In this document: positions 32,180 through 40,865 of the stretch, piece by piece | Layout: every line of letters starts with the position of its first letter | Position numbering within the stretch: position 1 is the first letter of the stretch | From: Rhizobium sp. Leaf453 | GTDB taxonomy: Bacteria > Pseudomonadota > Alphaproteobacteria > Rhizobiales > Rhizobiaceae | NCBI RefSeq assembly: GCF_001425605.1 | Contig: NZ_LMRG01000006.1 | Span: 245,209-309,208 of the forward strand | DNA: 64,000 nucleotides | Direction of reading: 5' to 3' | Notes under the pieces: generated by a model | What the model was told of the DNA's origin: nothing | Database searches by the model: none | What the model saw: the letters and a program-made list of their open reading frames with translations, nothing else | Program-made: the position numbers and the translations under genes

Positions 32180-33586
32180 ATGCGGGATGATGCAACATCG
32201 ACGGCTGAGGCGATCCGCGGGGGTCGCCTCAGTGCGTTGGAAGCCATGCAGGCTGCACTTGAACAGGCGGAACGCTGCTCAGACCTGGGCGCCATCGTAT
32301 ATCTCGACAAGAATCTTGGACTGGATGCAGCCCAGGCCATAGACGAACAGCTGGGCAATGGGACTGCCGCCAGCATGCCCTTCGCCGGCGTTCCCAGCCT
32401 CGCGAAGGATCTTGGCGGACCATTTCACGGGCTTCCTGTTGCGGCTGGCTCGGGCATGATCGATCGGCGATCGGTGCAAGCAGACTCGGATCTTGCCGCG
32501 CGCCTTCGCAGTTCCGGCCTCTGCTTCTTCGGGCTTACCACAGTGCCCGAAATGGGGCTGTCGCTGTCCAGCGAGCCGGTCGTTGGACCGCTCTGCCGCA
32601 ATCCGTTGGAACCATCCTTAACGCCCGGTGGATCCTCGGGTGGCGCCGCCGCTGCAGTGTCCGCCGGCATTGTCGCGATCGCCCACGCCACCGATGCAGG
32701 AGGTTCGATCCGGGTCCCTGCGGCTTGCTGTGGCCTGGTGGGCCTAAAAGCGAGCCGTGGCGTTATGCCTGCCGGCCCCAGCTTCGGGAACCATCTCGGC
32801 GGCATCGCCAGCGAACTTGCAGTCTGCCGCTCGGTGAGAGATCTCACCACACTATTCCAGTGCGCCAGCGGCACCTCGCGTGGCCCGTTCGCAGATCCCC
32901 ATCTGCCGCAGCCAAGATCCGGCTCGCTGCGAATTGGTCTCGTCACCAATTTCGGCAGTGATTTTCCCCTTGATCCCGACCGTGCCCTTGCGATCGAAGC
33001 CGCCGCTCGTTCGCTGGAAGCAGAAGGCCATAGGATTGTGCCGATCGCCTGGAATAGGCTTGAAAACGCCGTCGCGGCCAGTGGTCGCGCATTCGCTGAC
33101 ATTATTGCCGTCAATCTTGCAAATTATGTCGATGCGGCGAGCCTGGACGTGCAGAAAGCCGAGCGTCTTACCCGAGCCTTTATCCTCAAGGGTCATGCGC
33201 TGACCGGCCAATCCCTCTGGGCGTCGCTGGATTCCAGCGTTCATGCCAGCAGGGCTATTTGGGACATCTTCGAGGAGGTGGATTGTCTGTTGACGCCGAT
33301 GTTGTCCAGTGCCCCGCTACCGCTCGGATCCTTCTCGTTTGACCATGATGATACAGAGCTGCATATCCAGCGCATGACAGCTTTCGCCCCGCTTGCGTCC
33401 CTAGCCAACATCACAGGTTTTCCGGCTATCACGCTGCCGTTTGGCACGGACGAGACGGGCTTGCCGCTGCCCGTTCAGCTTTTGGCTCCCATGGGCCATG
33501 ACTTGCTTCTGCTGGCACTTGCCGCTTCGCTGGAGCAGGAGGGCCGCTGGCAGCACCGCTTCCCCGTCGCAGGATTGCACGCATGA
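32180..33586 (+). CDS. Amidase-signature family amidohydrolase
   Basis: A 468-residue amidase with the Ser-cisSer-Lys triad: Lys76 in LAKDLGG, the Ser pair in TPGGSSGGAAAAV (150-155) and Ser176 in DAGGSIRVPAA. These enzymes cleave amides or ureido groups. Lying 12 bases after the receptor gene and overlapping the ATPase gene by 4 bases, it probably opens or trims the imported compound in the cytosol. Candidate substrates are carbamoyl- or amide-containing products of the downstream amidohydrolase; the sequence does not tell which. Confidence 0.92.
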   Translation: MRDDATSTAEAIRGGRLSALEAMQAALEQAERCSDLGAIVYLDKNLGLDAAQAIDEQLGNGTAASMPFAGVPSLAKDLGGPFHGLPVAAGSGMIDRRSVQADSDLAARLRSSGLCFFGLTTVPEMGLSLSSEPVVGPLCRNPLEPSLTPGGSSGGAAAAVSAGIVAIAHATDAGGSIRVPAACCGLVGLKASRGVMPAGPSFGNHLGGIASELAVCRSVRDLTTLFQCASGTSRGPFADPHLPQPRSGSLRIGLVTNFGSDFPLDPDRALAIEAAARSLEAEGHRIVPIAWNRLENAVAASGRAFADIIAVNLANYVDAASLDVQKAERLTRAFILKGHALTGQSLWASLDSSVHASRAIWDIFEEVDCLLTPMLSSAPLPLGSFSFDHDDTELHIQRMTAFAPLASLANITGFPAITLPFGTDETGLPLPVQLLAPMGHDLLLLALAASLEQEGRWQHRFPVAGLHA

Positions 33587-35103
33587 ACAAGCCCGTTCTT
33601 GAAATCATTGGCGTCAGCAAACGGTTCGGCACGACGCTGGCCAATGATGACATCTCGCTGTCCCTGGCCAAGGGCGAAATCGTGGCTCTGCTCGGTGAGA
33701 ACGGTGCCGGTAAAACTACGCTAATGAATATTCTCTTCGGTCATTACGTGCCAGACAAAGGCCACGTCCTGGTCGACGGAGAGGAACTGCCGCAAGGCAA
33801 GCCCCGCGCGGCAATCCGCGCCGGTATCGGCATGGTTCACCAGCATTTTGCACTGGCACCGAACCTCACGGTGATCGAGAACGTCACGACCGGGACGGAA
33901 AGTCTGTGGTCGCCAAGGTCGCGCCGGGCCGAAGCACGAGCCAAGCTGATTGCCATCTCCCAGCGCTTCGGCCTTAAGATCGACCCGGACGCAAGGCTTG
34001 GCGACCTCTCCGTTGGTGAGCAGCAGCGCGTCGAGATACTGAAGGCACTTTATAACGAGGCGCGAATTCTCGTTCTCGACGAACCAACCGCGGTTCTGAC
34101 CCAGCCCGAGGCCGAACGACTGTTTGCGACGTTGAAGGACATGGCGGCCCAGGGCTTGTCGTTGATCTTCATTTCCCACAAGCTGGACGAGGTCATGTCT
34201 GCTGCGGATCGCGTGGTGGTTCTGCGGGGAGGGCGCCATGTCGCGGAACGCAAAGCTTCCGAGACCAGCAAGTCCGACCTCGCCGAATTGATGGTCGGCC
34301 GCACCGTAACCCGGCCTGTTCGCGAACCATCGACCCCAGGCGAACTGGTTCTGGAGGCAGCAGCCATCACCGTTCGGTCCGGCGGCGTCGACAGGCTTAA
34401 AGCGATCGATTTCCGGCTTCGTGCGGGAGAAGTGCTTGGCATTATCGGCGTTTCCGGCAATGGACAGACAGAACTGGCGCAATTGCTGTCGGGGACGTTC
34501 GCCAAGACGAGTGGCGACCTGTTGCTTTTCGGGTCGGCGACCGATTCCCTTTCCGTCGCCGACGTGGTTTCGGCCGGTATCGGCCGCATTCCCGAAGACC
34601 GCAACAAGGAAGGCGCCATTGGCGAGATGGCCATCTGGGAAAACACTATCCTGGAAAGGCTCGCGTCCTTCTCACGGCAAGGGCTGGTGGATCGCAAGCG
34701 CGCCATTTCCCTCACACAGAAGATCATCGATCAGTTCGACGTGCGTGGCGGAACGCCGACAAGCCGTATTCGCCTGCTTTCAGGCGGAAACATGCAGAAG
34801 CTGATCCTGGGGCGTAACCTCATCGACCGGCCGCGCATCCTGCTTGCGGCACAGCCGGCGAGAGGATTGGACGAGGGGGCGGTCGCCGCTGTCCACGAGC
34901 GGCTTCTCGACGCGAAGCGACAAGGGACAGCCGTGCTTTTGATCTCGGAAGATCTGGACGAGGTGATGGCACTTGCTGATCGCATTCAGGCCATCGTCGG
35001 CGGCAGACTTTCACCGTCGATTGCTGCGGAAGAGGCGTCGGCGCGTGAGTTGGGATTGATGATGGCAGGCGAATGGAAAAACGAGGTGACGCATGCGGTT
35101 TGA
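33583..35103 (+). CDS. BMP-type importer double ABC ATPase
   Basis: A 506-residue tandem ATPase of the nucleoside/simple-sugar type. Domain 1 has GENGAGKTTL, LSVGEQQRVEIL and ILVLDEPTAVLT. Domain 2 has the degenerate P-loop GVSGNGQTEL, the LSGGNMQKLILGRNL signature and LLAAQPARGLD, which is normal for this family, so only one canonical site is expected. It overlaps the amidase gene by 4 bases and the first permease gene by 11. Confidence 0.93.
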   Translation: MNKPVLEIIGVSKRFGTTLANDDISLSLAKGEIVALLGENGAGKTTLMNILFGHYVPDKGHVLVDGEELPQGKPRAAIRAGIGMVHQHFALAPNLTVIENVTTGTESLWSPRSRRAEARAKLIAISQRFGLKIDPDARLGDLSVGEQQRVEILKALYNEARILVLDEPTAVLTQPEAERLFATLKDMAAQGLSLIFISHKLDEVMSAADRVVVLRGGRHVAERKASETSKSDLAELMVGRTVTRPVREPSTPGELVLEAAAITVRSGGVDRLKAIDFRLRAGEVLGIIGVSGNGQTELAQLLSGTFAKTSGDLLLFGSATDSLSVADVVSAGIGRIPEDRNKEGAIGEMAIWENTILERLASFSRQGLVDRKRAISLTQKIIDQFDVRGGTPTSRIRLLSGGNMQKLILGRNLIDRPRILLAAQPARGLDEGAVAAVHERLLDAKRQGTAVLLISEDLDEVMALADRIQAIVGGRLSPSIAAEEASARELGLMMAGEWKNEVTHAV

Positions 35104-36142
35104 ACGGCGCGAACACCGTCCGGTCGCTCTCGTCATTGCGACCCCGCTCATCGCGATCGTCGCCGCGCTTGCGATTGCCGGCATTCTGATCGCAATTGCC
35201 GGCGCGCCGGTCTTCGAGGCTTATTGGCGCATTCTCTTGGGCGCTTTCGGCTCTCGTCTGTCGGCAACCGAGACTCTTACCCGCGCAACCCCCTTGATCC
35301 TTACCGGACTTGCGGCCGCCGTCGCCTTCCGCGCCCGACTTTGGAACATTGGTGGAGAGGGGCAGCTTTATCTCGGCGCTATCTCCGCCGCATGGGCCGG
35401 TTCGCATCTCTTCGGCACATGGCCTTCCATTGTGCAGATCCCGTTGCTGCTTGCCTTCGGTGCCGTCGCCGGCATGATCCTGCTTCTTGTGCCACTGTGG
35501 CTGAGATTACGCTTCTCCGTGGACGAGGTCGTGACGACCCTTCTCCTCAACTTCGTCGCCGTGCTCTTCGTATCGATGTTGATCGACACCGTTCTGAAGG
35601 ACCCGATGGCCTTCGGTTGGCCCCAGTCGCAATCGATATCCGAAGCCGCGATGCTACCGAAGCTTCTCGCTCGATCGAGGCTCCATTTTGGCCTGGTTAT
35701 CGCAATTCTGCTGGCACTCGTTCTCGCCTTCGTCCAGTCACGAACGGTATTCGGCATGCAGTCGCGCGCAGCCGGCCTAAACCCGCAGGGAGCCGCCTTT
35801 GCCGGAGTGCCGCTGTGCAAAACCCTGGTTAAGGTCGCCTGCATCTCCGGAGGACTTGCCGGTCTTGCCGGTGCGATAGAAGTCATGGGTGTCCAAGGCT
35901 ACGTCACGACCGATCTCTCGCCAGGCTACGGCTACTCAGGCATCGTCGTTGCCATGCTGGCCAATCTTAACCCACTCGGGGTGGTGCTAGCAGGGCTCTT
36001 TACCGCCACCATGTTTGTCGGCGCCGATGGCATGAGCAGAAGCCTTGGAATTCCGAGCTATATCGCCGATGTCATCGTGGCCCTTTCTCTTCTGTCCATG
36101 CTGGTCGCCGTATTCTTCACTCAATACAGGATCCGTCGATGA
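35093..36142 (+). CDS. BMP-type importer permease 1
   Basis: A 349-residue permease of the nucleoside/simple-sugar type. It contains the family segment LTRATPLILTGLAAAVAFRA, the ARLWNIGGEGQLYLGAISAA motif, SVDEVVTTLLLNFVAVLFV, and AGLNPQGAAFAGVPLCKTLV with the Asn-Pro/Ala-Ala loop that meets the ATPase. About ten membrane spans are expected. The first gene in the pair; it overlaps permease 2 by 4 bases. Confidence 0.92.
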   Translation: MRFERREHRPVALVIATPLIAIVAALAIAGILIAIAGAPVFEAYWRILLGAFGSRLSATETLTRATPLILTGLAAAVAFRARLWNIGGEGQLYLGAISAAWAGSHLFGTWPSIVQIPLLLAFGAVAGMILLLVPLWLRLRFSVDEVVTTLLLNFVAVLFVSMLIDTVLKDPMAFGWPQSQSISEAAMLPKLLARSRLHFGLVIAILLALVLAFVQSRTVFGMQSRAAGLNPQGAAFAGVPLCKTLVKVACISGGLAGLAGAIEVMGVQGYVTTDLSPGYGYSGIVVAMLANLNPLGVVLAGLFTATMFVGADGMSRSLGIPSYIADVIVALSLLSMLVAVFFTQYRIRR

Positions 36143-37083
36143 GCGCCGTTTTCGATATCATCGCATCTGCCGGGCTTTGGGCCGCGGTGCTTAGGATAGC
36201 AACGCCGCTGATCTTCGGCACACTCGGCGCCCTGTTGTGTGAACGGGCAGGCGTGCTGAACCTCGGCATCGAAGGCATCATGACCTTCGGCGCGATGATC
36301 GGCTGGCTTGCAGTCTATAACGGGGCGGACCTTTGGGCGGGTTTGCTACTCGCAGCCTTGGCCGGCGGCGTCTTTGGACTGCTGCATGCCGGGCTGACCG
36401 TCACACTCGGACTGTCGCAACATGTCGCCGGTCTTGGCTTAACATTGTTTGCAGGGAGCTTCAGCTATTTTGTCTTCCGTCTGGCCGTGCCGGTCGCAGG
36501 AACACCGCCGACCATCACGCCATTCCAGCCGATTGCAATCCCAGGCCTGAGCGACCTTCCCTTTGTCGGCCCCGCCTTCTTCACGCAAACGCCGCCGACC
36601 TATCTGGCAATTCTGCTTGCGCTGGTGCTTGCCTACATCGTTTTCCGGACGCCGCTTGGCCTTGCAATCCGCATGACCGGCGAAAACCCGCATGCGGCCG
36701 AGGCGCAAGGCATCAATCCGATGGCTGTTCGATATGGCGCTGTCATCATTGGCAGCGCCTTGATGGGAATGGCTGGCGCCTTCCTCACCCTATCGGCATT
36801 CAACAGCTTCTTCCCGACCATGGTGCAGGGCCGCGGCTGGATTTGTATCGCACTTGTTGTGTTCGCCTCCTGGCGACCGGAGCGTGCGCTTTTCGGGGCG
36901 TTGCTCTTCGCCTTTTTCGACGGATTCCAGCTACGCCTCCAGACTGTGCTCGGTGGGGCTGTCCCTTACCAGCTGTTCTTGATGATCCCCTACATCCTTT
37001 CGATCGCGGCGCTCGCGGTCATGGCGCGACGTGCTCGCGTGCCACAGGCATTGATGCAACCTTATCGGCGCGGCGAGCGCTGA
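36139..37083 (+). CDS. BMP-type importer permease 2
   Basis: A 314-residue permease with LRIATPLIFGTLGALLCERA, GVLNLGIEGIMTFGAMIGWL and GENPHAAEAQGINPMAVRYG, the typical second-permease signatures of nucleoside-type importers such as NupQ/YufQ. It pairs with permease 1 to form the channel. The start overlaps the permease 1 stop by 4 bases. The amidohydrolase gene starts 16 bases downstream. Confidence 0.93.
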   Translation: MSAVFDIIASAGLWAAVLRIATPLIFGTLGALLCERAGVLNLGIEGIMTFGAMIGWLAVYNGADLWAGLLLAALAGGVFGLLHAGLTVTLGLSQHVAGLGLTLFAGSFSYFVFRLAVPVAGTPPTITPFQPIAIPGLSDLPFVGPAFFTQTPPTYLAILLALVLAYIVFRTPLGLAIRMTGENPHAAEAQGINPMAVRYGAVIIGSALMGMAGAFLTLSAFNSFFPTMVQGRGWICIALVVFASWRPERALFGALLFAFFDGFQLRLQTVLGGAVPYQLFLMIPYILSIAALAVMARRARVPQALMQPYRRGER

Positions 37084-37099
37084 GCGGAGGAAACCAAAC

Positions 37100-38392
37100 A
37101 TGTTCGACCTGATTATCCGAAATGCCAATCTGCCTGATGGGCGCCAAGGCATAGACATTGGACTTTCCGGCGGCAAGATCGCTGCGATTGAGAAAGGCCT
37201 TGCGGCATCGGCAGGAGAGGAGATCGATGCAACCGGAAGGCTGGTCAGCCCACCCTTCTGCGATCCGCATTTCCATATGGACGCAACGCTTTCGCTCGGC
37301 CTACCGCGTATGAATGTCTCCGGCACCCTGCTGGAGGGCATCGCGCTATGGGGCGAATTGCGTCCGATGCTTACCAAGGAAGCTCTCGTGGATCGCGCGT
37401 TGCGCTACTGCGATCTCGCCGTCAGTCAGGGCCTCTTGTTCATCCGCAGCCATATCGATACCTCCGATCCGAGGCTTGTTACGGCGGAGGCGCTAATCGA
37501 GGTTCGCGAGCGGGTGGCCCCCTATATCACGCTCCAGCTCGTTGCCTTCCCGCAGGATGGATATTACCGCACCGCCGAAGGCGAGAAATCCCTGGAACGC
37601 GCGCTCGACATGGGCCTCGACATCGTCGGCGGTATCCCGCACTTCGAGCGGACGATGGATGACGGACGCCGCTCGCTGGAGGCGCTCTGCCGCATCGCTG
37701 CCGAACGGGGGCTTCCTGTCGACATCCATTGCGACGAGACTGATGATCCAATGTCTCGCCATATTGAGACACTGGCTGCCGAGACGGTGCGCCACGGTCT
37801 TCAAGGAAGGGTAGCGGGATCACATCTGACGTCCATGCACTCAATGGACAACTATTATGTCTCGAAGCTCATTCCACTGATGGCCGAGGCCAAAATCAAT
37901 GTGATCCCCAATCCGCTGATCAACATAATGCTGCAGGGGCGCCACGATACCTATCCGAAGCGTCGTGGCATGACCCGCGTGCGCGAGTTGATGGATGCCA
38001 GGCTCAACGTCTCGTTCGGTCAAGACTGCACGATGGATCCGTGGTATTCGATGGGCTCGGCCGATATGCTGGAAGTCGGGCACATGGCAATCCATGTGGC
38101 GCAGATGGGCGGCATCGAGGACAAGAAGAAGATTTTTGAAGCGCTGACAGTGAACTCGGCGAAAACCATGGGGCTCGAGGGCTACGGCCTCGAGGTCGGA
38201 TGCAATGCCGATCTGATCGTGCTCCAGGCTGCCGATGTGGTCGAGGCTCTCCGGCTCAAGCCTACCCGGCTTCTGGTCCTGAAGGGTGGCAAAGTGATCT
38301 CCCGAAGTGCACCGCGTATCGGCGAACTCTTTCTCGAGGGTAGGCCAAAGAACATCGATCCCGGCTTGGACTATGTGCCGGCAGCGCGCTGA
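37100..38392 (+). CDS. Cytosine-deaminase-like amidohydrolase
   Basis: The 430-residue enzyme belongs to the CodA branch of the amidohydrolase superfamily. Metal ligands are visible as His57 and His59 in CDPHFHMDATLSLG, the His in DIHCDETDDP, the His in SHLTSMHSM, and the Asp in SFGQDCTMDPWYSMG. A beta-sandwich at both ends (FDLIIRNANLPDG and VLKGGKVISRSAPRI) completes the fold. It should hydrolyse a ring amine of an imported nitrogen heterocycle such as cytosine or creatinine. Last gene of the operon; ribosome site CGGAGGAAA. Confidence 0.9.
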   Translation: MFDLIIRNANLPDGRQGIDIGLSGGKIAAIEKGLAASAGEEIDATGRLVSPPFCDPHFHMDATLSLGLPRMNVSGTLLEGIALWGELRPMLTKEALVDRALRYCDLAVSQGLLFIRSHIDTSDPRLVTAEALIEVRERVAPYITLQLVAFPQDGYYRTAEGEKSLERALDMGLDIVGGIPHFERTMDDGRRSLEALCRIAAERGLPVDIHCDETDDPMSRHIETLAAETVRHGLQGRVAGSHLTSMHSMDNYYVSKLIPLMAEAKINVIPNPLINIMLQGRHDTYPKRRGMTRVRELMDARLNVSFGQDCTMDPWYSMGSADMLEVGHMAIHVAQMGGIEDKKKIFEALTVNSAKTMGLEGYGLEVGCNADLIVLQAADVVEALRLKPTRLLVLKGGKVISRSAPRIGELFLEGRPKNIDPGLDYVPAAR

Positions 38393-38651
38393 CTGTTCGG
38401 TCAGATATAGGATGACTCCGGTGTTGCCTTAGCCGATACGGAGAGAACTGCAGCATCCTTCGACCATGTTGGTGACATGGAACAATTGCGATACCACTTA
38501 GGAATGTGACTAGTCATAATGGGCACATTACTCCTCACACTTAACAAGTAGGAGATCGTGTCCGGGGATTTAGGGGGCCACTACACGCAGCCGCGCGGCG
38601 TGGTCAAAATCGTGAATACGCAAATTTGATGTTGAGGTAACAAGCCCTCCG

Positions 38652-38692
38652 GTTGCATTTACCTTGGCGGACATTTACACGACAAATGCAAC
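38652..38692 (+). promoter_or_regulatory. Inverted repeat in the leader of the RTX gene
   Basis: GTTGCATTT (38652-38660) and AAATGCAAC (38684-38692) are perfect complements separated by 23 bases, ending 37 bases before the ATG of the RTX gene. It could be an operator or a leader hairpin. The rest of the 38393-38729 gap has no gene. Confidence 0.4.
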
Positions 38693-38729
38693 GCAAGATG
38701 GTGGCCGCTGGCCGCCGACCGGAGGACTT

Positions 38730-40019
38730 ATGCCGACAATCAAGGGTACTGCGAAAGACAACAAGTTGATCGGAGACAGCGATGTCTTCGGCGTCACGAA
38801 CTACATCTACGGTTACGGCGGCAACGACACCCTTGAAGGCGGCTTTTCTGCATCGAATTACATTTGGGGTGGGATCGGAAACGACACCATCGAGGGCGGC
38901 TCCGGGCTAAATCGTCTCTACGGCGAGGATGGCGACGATAAGATCAGCGTGTTCTGGGCTGCTCCGGACAGCCAACTATTCGGCGGCGCTGGTAGCGACA
39001 CGTTGGTCTCTGGAAGTTGGACTGATGGGTTTCATATGATGGGCAGCGCTGGCATCTACATGGATGGCGGCACCGGTGCTGATTTGATGATTGGCGGCAA
39101 GGGTGGTGACGTTTTCATCATCGATAATGCGAAAGATCAAACCGTCGAAACCTTCGTGCCGCAGTTCGACAATCAAGTTGATCCAGTCGATACGGTTCGA
39201 GCCAGCGTTTCTTACACATTGGCGACCGATGCGCTCGTTGAAGTCCTTGAAACGGTGAACGCCACGAAGGTCAAAGCGATCAACCTTGTCGGGAACGCTA
39301 TCGCCCAGACCATCAAAGGAAATGCCGGGAATAACATCCTCGATGGCAAGGGCGGCAATGATGTCTTAATCGGCGGTGCCGGTGCGGATGCTCTTATCGG
39401 CGGCACCGGAAGTGATACGGCGAGCTATGCTGCCGCGACATCTGGCGTAACCGTAAGCCTAGCGAAGGCCTCTATCAACACCGGGGAAGCCTCGGGGGAT
39501 ACTTTCGACTCCGTCGAAAACATCACCGGCTCCCGGTTTGCCGACAAGATTTATGGGGACAAGGCTGCCAATAAGCTCGTTGGCGGCGCGGGAGATGATT
39601 TTCTCTCTGGCAGTGCCGGGAAAGATGCGCTGAAGGGTGACGCGGGGAACGACAAGCTCAACGGCGGTCTGGATAGCGACACTTTGACGGGAGGCAGTGG
39701 CTCAGACACGTTTGTCTTCACAACGGCGCTTGGAGCCGCAAACGTGGATCGGATCACGGACTTCAACGTCACGAACGACACCATCCAGTTGGACAACGCG
39801 ATATTCACGACGTTTACGAAACTCGGGGCAATCAGCGCCACGCAGTTCGTCGCCAACAAGACGGGGCTAGCGACAGACAAGTTGGACCGGATCATCTATG
39901 AAACGGACACTGGCAACATTCTTTACGATGCGGATGGCACCGGCGCGGGAAAGGCCATTCACTTCGCTACTGTTGCCGCGGGGCTCTCATTTTCGGTAGC
40001 GGACTTCATTATCGCGTAG
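38730..40019 (+). CDS. RTX (hemolysin-type calcium-binding repeat) secreted protein
   Basis: A 429-residue protein made of Ca-binding nonapeptide repeats: GYGGNDTLEGG, GGIGNDTIEGG, GGAGSDTLVSG, GKGGNDVLIGGAGADALIGG and GGAGDDFLSG. A central beta stretch contains VDTVRASVSYTLATDALVEV. The C-terminal part reads like the serralysin-type type I secretion end (GSDTFVFTTAL, ILYDADGTGAGKAIHFA). No enzymatic domain is seen, so it may be a surface adhesin or biofilm protein. ATG at 38730 follows CGGAGGACTT, a strong ribosome site, preferred to a TTG at 38664. No ABC exporter genes are adjacent, so export would use a system elsewhere. Confidence 0.9.
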   Translation: MPTIKGTAKDNKLIGDSDVFGVTNYIYGYGGNDTLEGGFSASNYIWGGIGNDTIEGGSGLNRLYGEDGDDKISVFWAAPDSQLFGGAGSDTLVSGSWTDGFHMMGSAGIYMDGGTGADLMIGGKGGDVFIIDNAKDQTVETFVPQFDNQVDPVDTVRASVSYTLATDALVEVLETVNATKVKAINLVGNAIAQTIKGNAGNNILDGKGGNDVLIGGAGADALIGGTGSDTASYAAATSGVTVSLAKASINTGEASGDTFDSVENITGSRFADKIYGDKAANKLVGGAGDDFLSGSAGKDALKGDAGNDKLNGGLDSDTLTGGSGSDTFVFTTALGAANVDRITDFNVTNDTIQLDNAIFTTFTKLGAISATQFVANKTGLATDKLDRIIYETDTGNILYDADGTGAGKAIHFATVAAGLSFSVADFIIA

Positions 40020-40490
40020 TTGTTTGCAATCGCCTCCTCGCGAAGGCGAATTTGCTCGAGTGCAACCACATCTCTTGAAATGGTGGGATCCGCCTTCTGA
40101 AGTTGCAGGGCGCGATACTCAACCGCTAGATCGAAGAAATCCTTCCGATGGATGCGCCCCAGCAAATCCAGTGCTGCCTTCCAGTCTCTCGAAATCAATG
40201 CCATGCGAGCCTGTAGCTGCCATGCGTCGTATTGCCTTCCGGCTGCTATTGCCATTTCTACGGTCTGCGGCAATGCCGTTGCATCACCGTTCTCAACAAG
40301 AATTGCGCAGCGGCCATCGTCGAAGAAAACATGCTGCCGGGCGGGAGTCGCTTCTTCCCCAAGCCCTGTGACGACCTGACCATTACCGAAGCGATGGCGG
40401 GGCTGCTTTCGGGCGGCCAGCCGAAGACCAGCACGATCTGATGCAGAAACAATTGCGATCCATATTTCGCCCGCCCGACGGACGTGATCT
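39959..40490 (-). pseudogene. Unknown gene remnant convergent with the RTX gene
   Basis: One minus-strand frame stays open from a stop at about 40491 down to 39959, giving protein-like text without a good start: IWIAIVSASDRAG, ARQHVFFDDGRCAILVENGD, then TVEMAIAAGRQYDAWQLQAR and AALDLLGRIHRKDFFDLAVE. The last 104 residues could start at a TTG at 40273. Composition suggests the C-terminal part of a real, mostly helical protein that lost its front. It overlaps the RTX gene end by 61 bases. No family recognised. Confidence 0.4.
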
Positions 40491-40550
40491 GCTTACTTTA
40501 ACGGATGCCCGCTTCCGGTTGGGTGTAACCATAAGGTGCACCCGCCTTTA

Positions 40551-40615
40551 TGAGGGCGCGAAGCGGGCATGATTTCCGCTCTCGCCTGCTGACAAGTACG
40601 GGGCCGGTAGTGGAC
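40551..40615 (+). repeat. 65-bp direct repeat, copy 1
   Basis: The 65 bases starting TGAGGGCGCGAAGCGGGCAT are repeated at 47946-48010 with 5 mismatches in the same orientation (about 92 percent identical). A weaker partial copy is near 47067-47100. Together the two good copies bracket the cargo from the STAND gene to the membrane protein gene at 47289. The rest of the gap 40491-40865 has no supported gene. Confidence 0.8.
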
Positions 40616-40865
40616 AGGCAACTCCTGGCGGCGGAGCTTCCGGAGCGGACATTCAAGGTTGACGCGGGCATCGACGTGATCTGCCCCACTGGACACTCCC
40701 GCCGTCACGTTCGCGAACGGCAGGTTGTGGACGGGGAGCCGAAAACTCATGTTCTGCTCAAGACGGCATTTGCCTCGTTAGTCAGTCAGTCCTAAAAGGC
40801 TATGGAGGATTCGTTCCATTAAGCAGAATTCGTAGTCTTCCTGGAGTTCCTTTCTGGACGGATAG

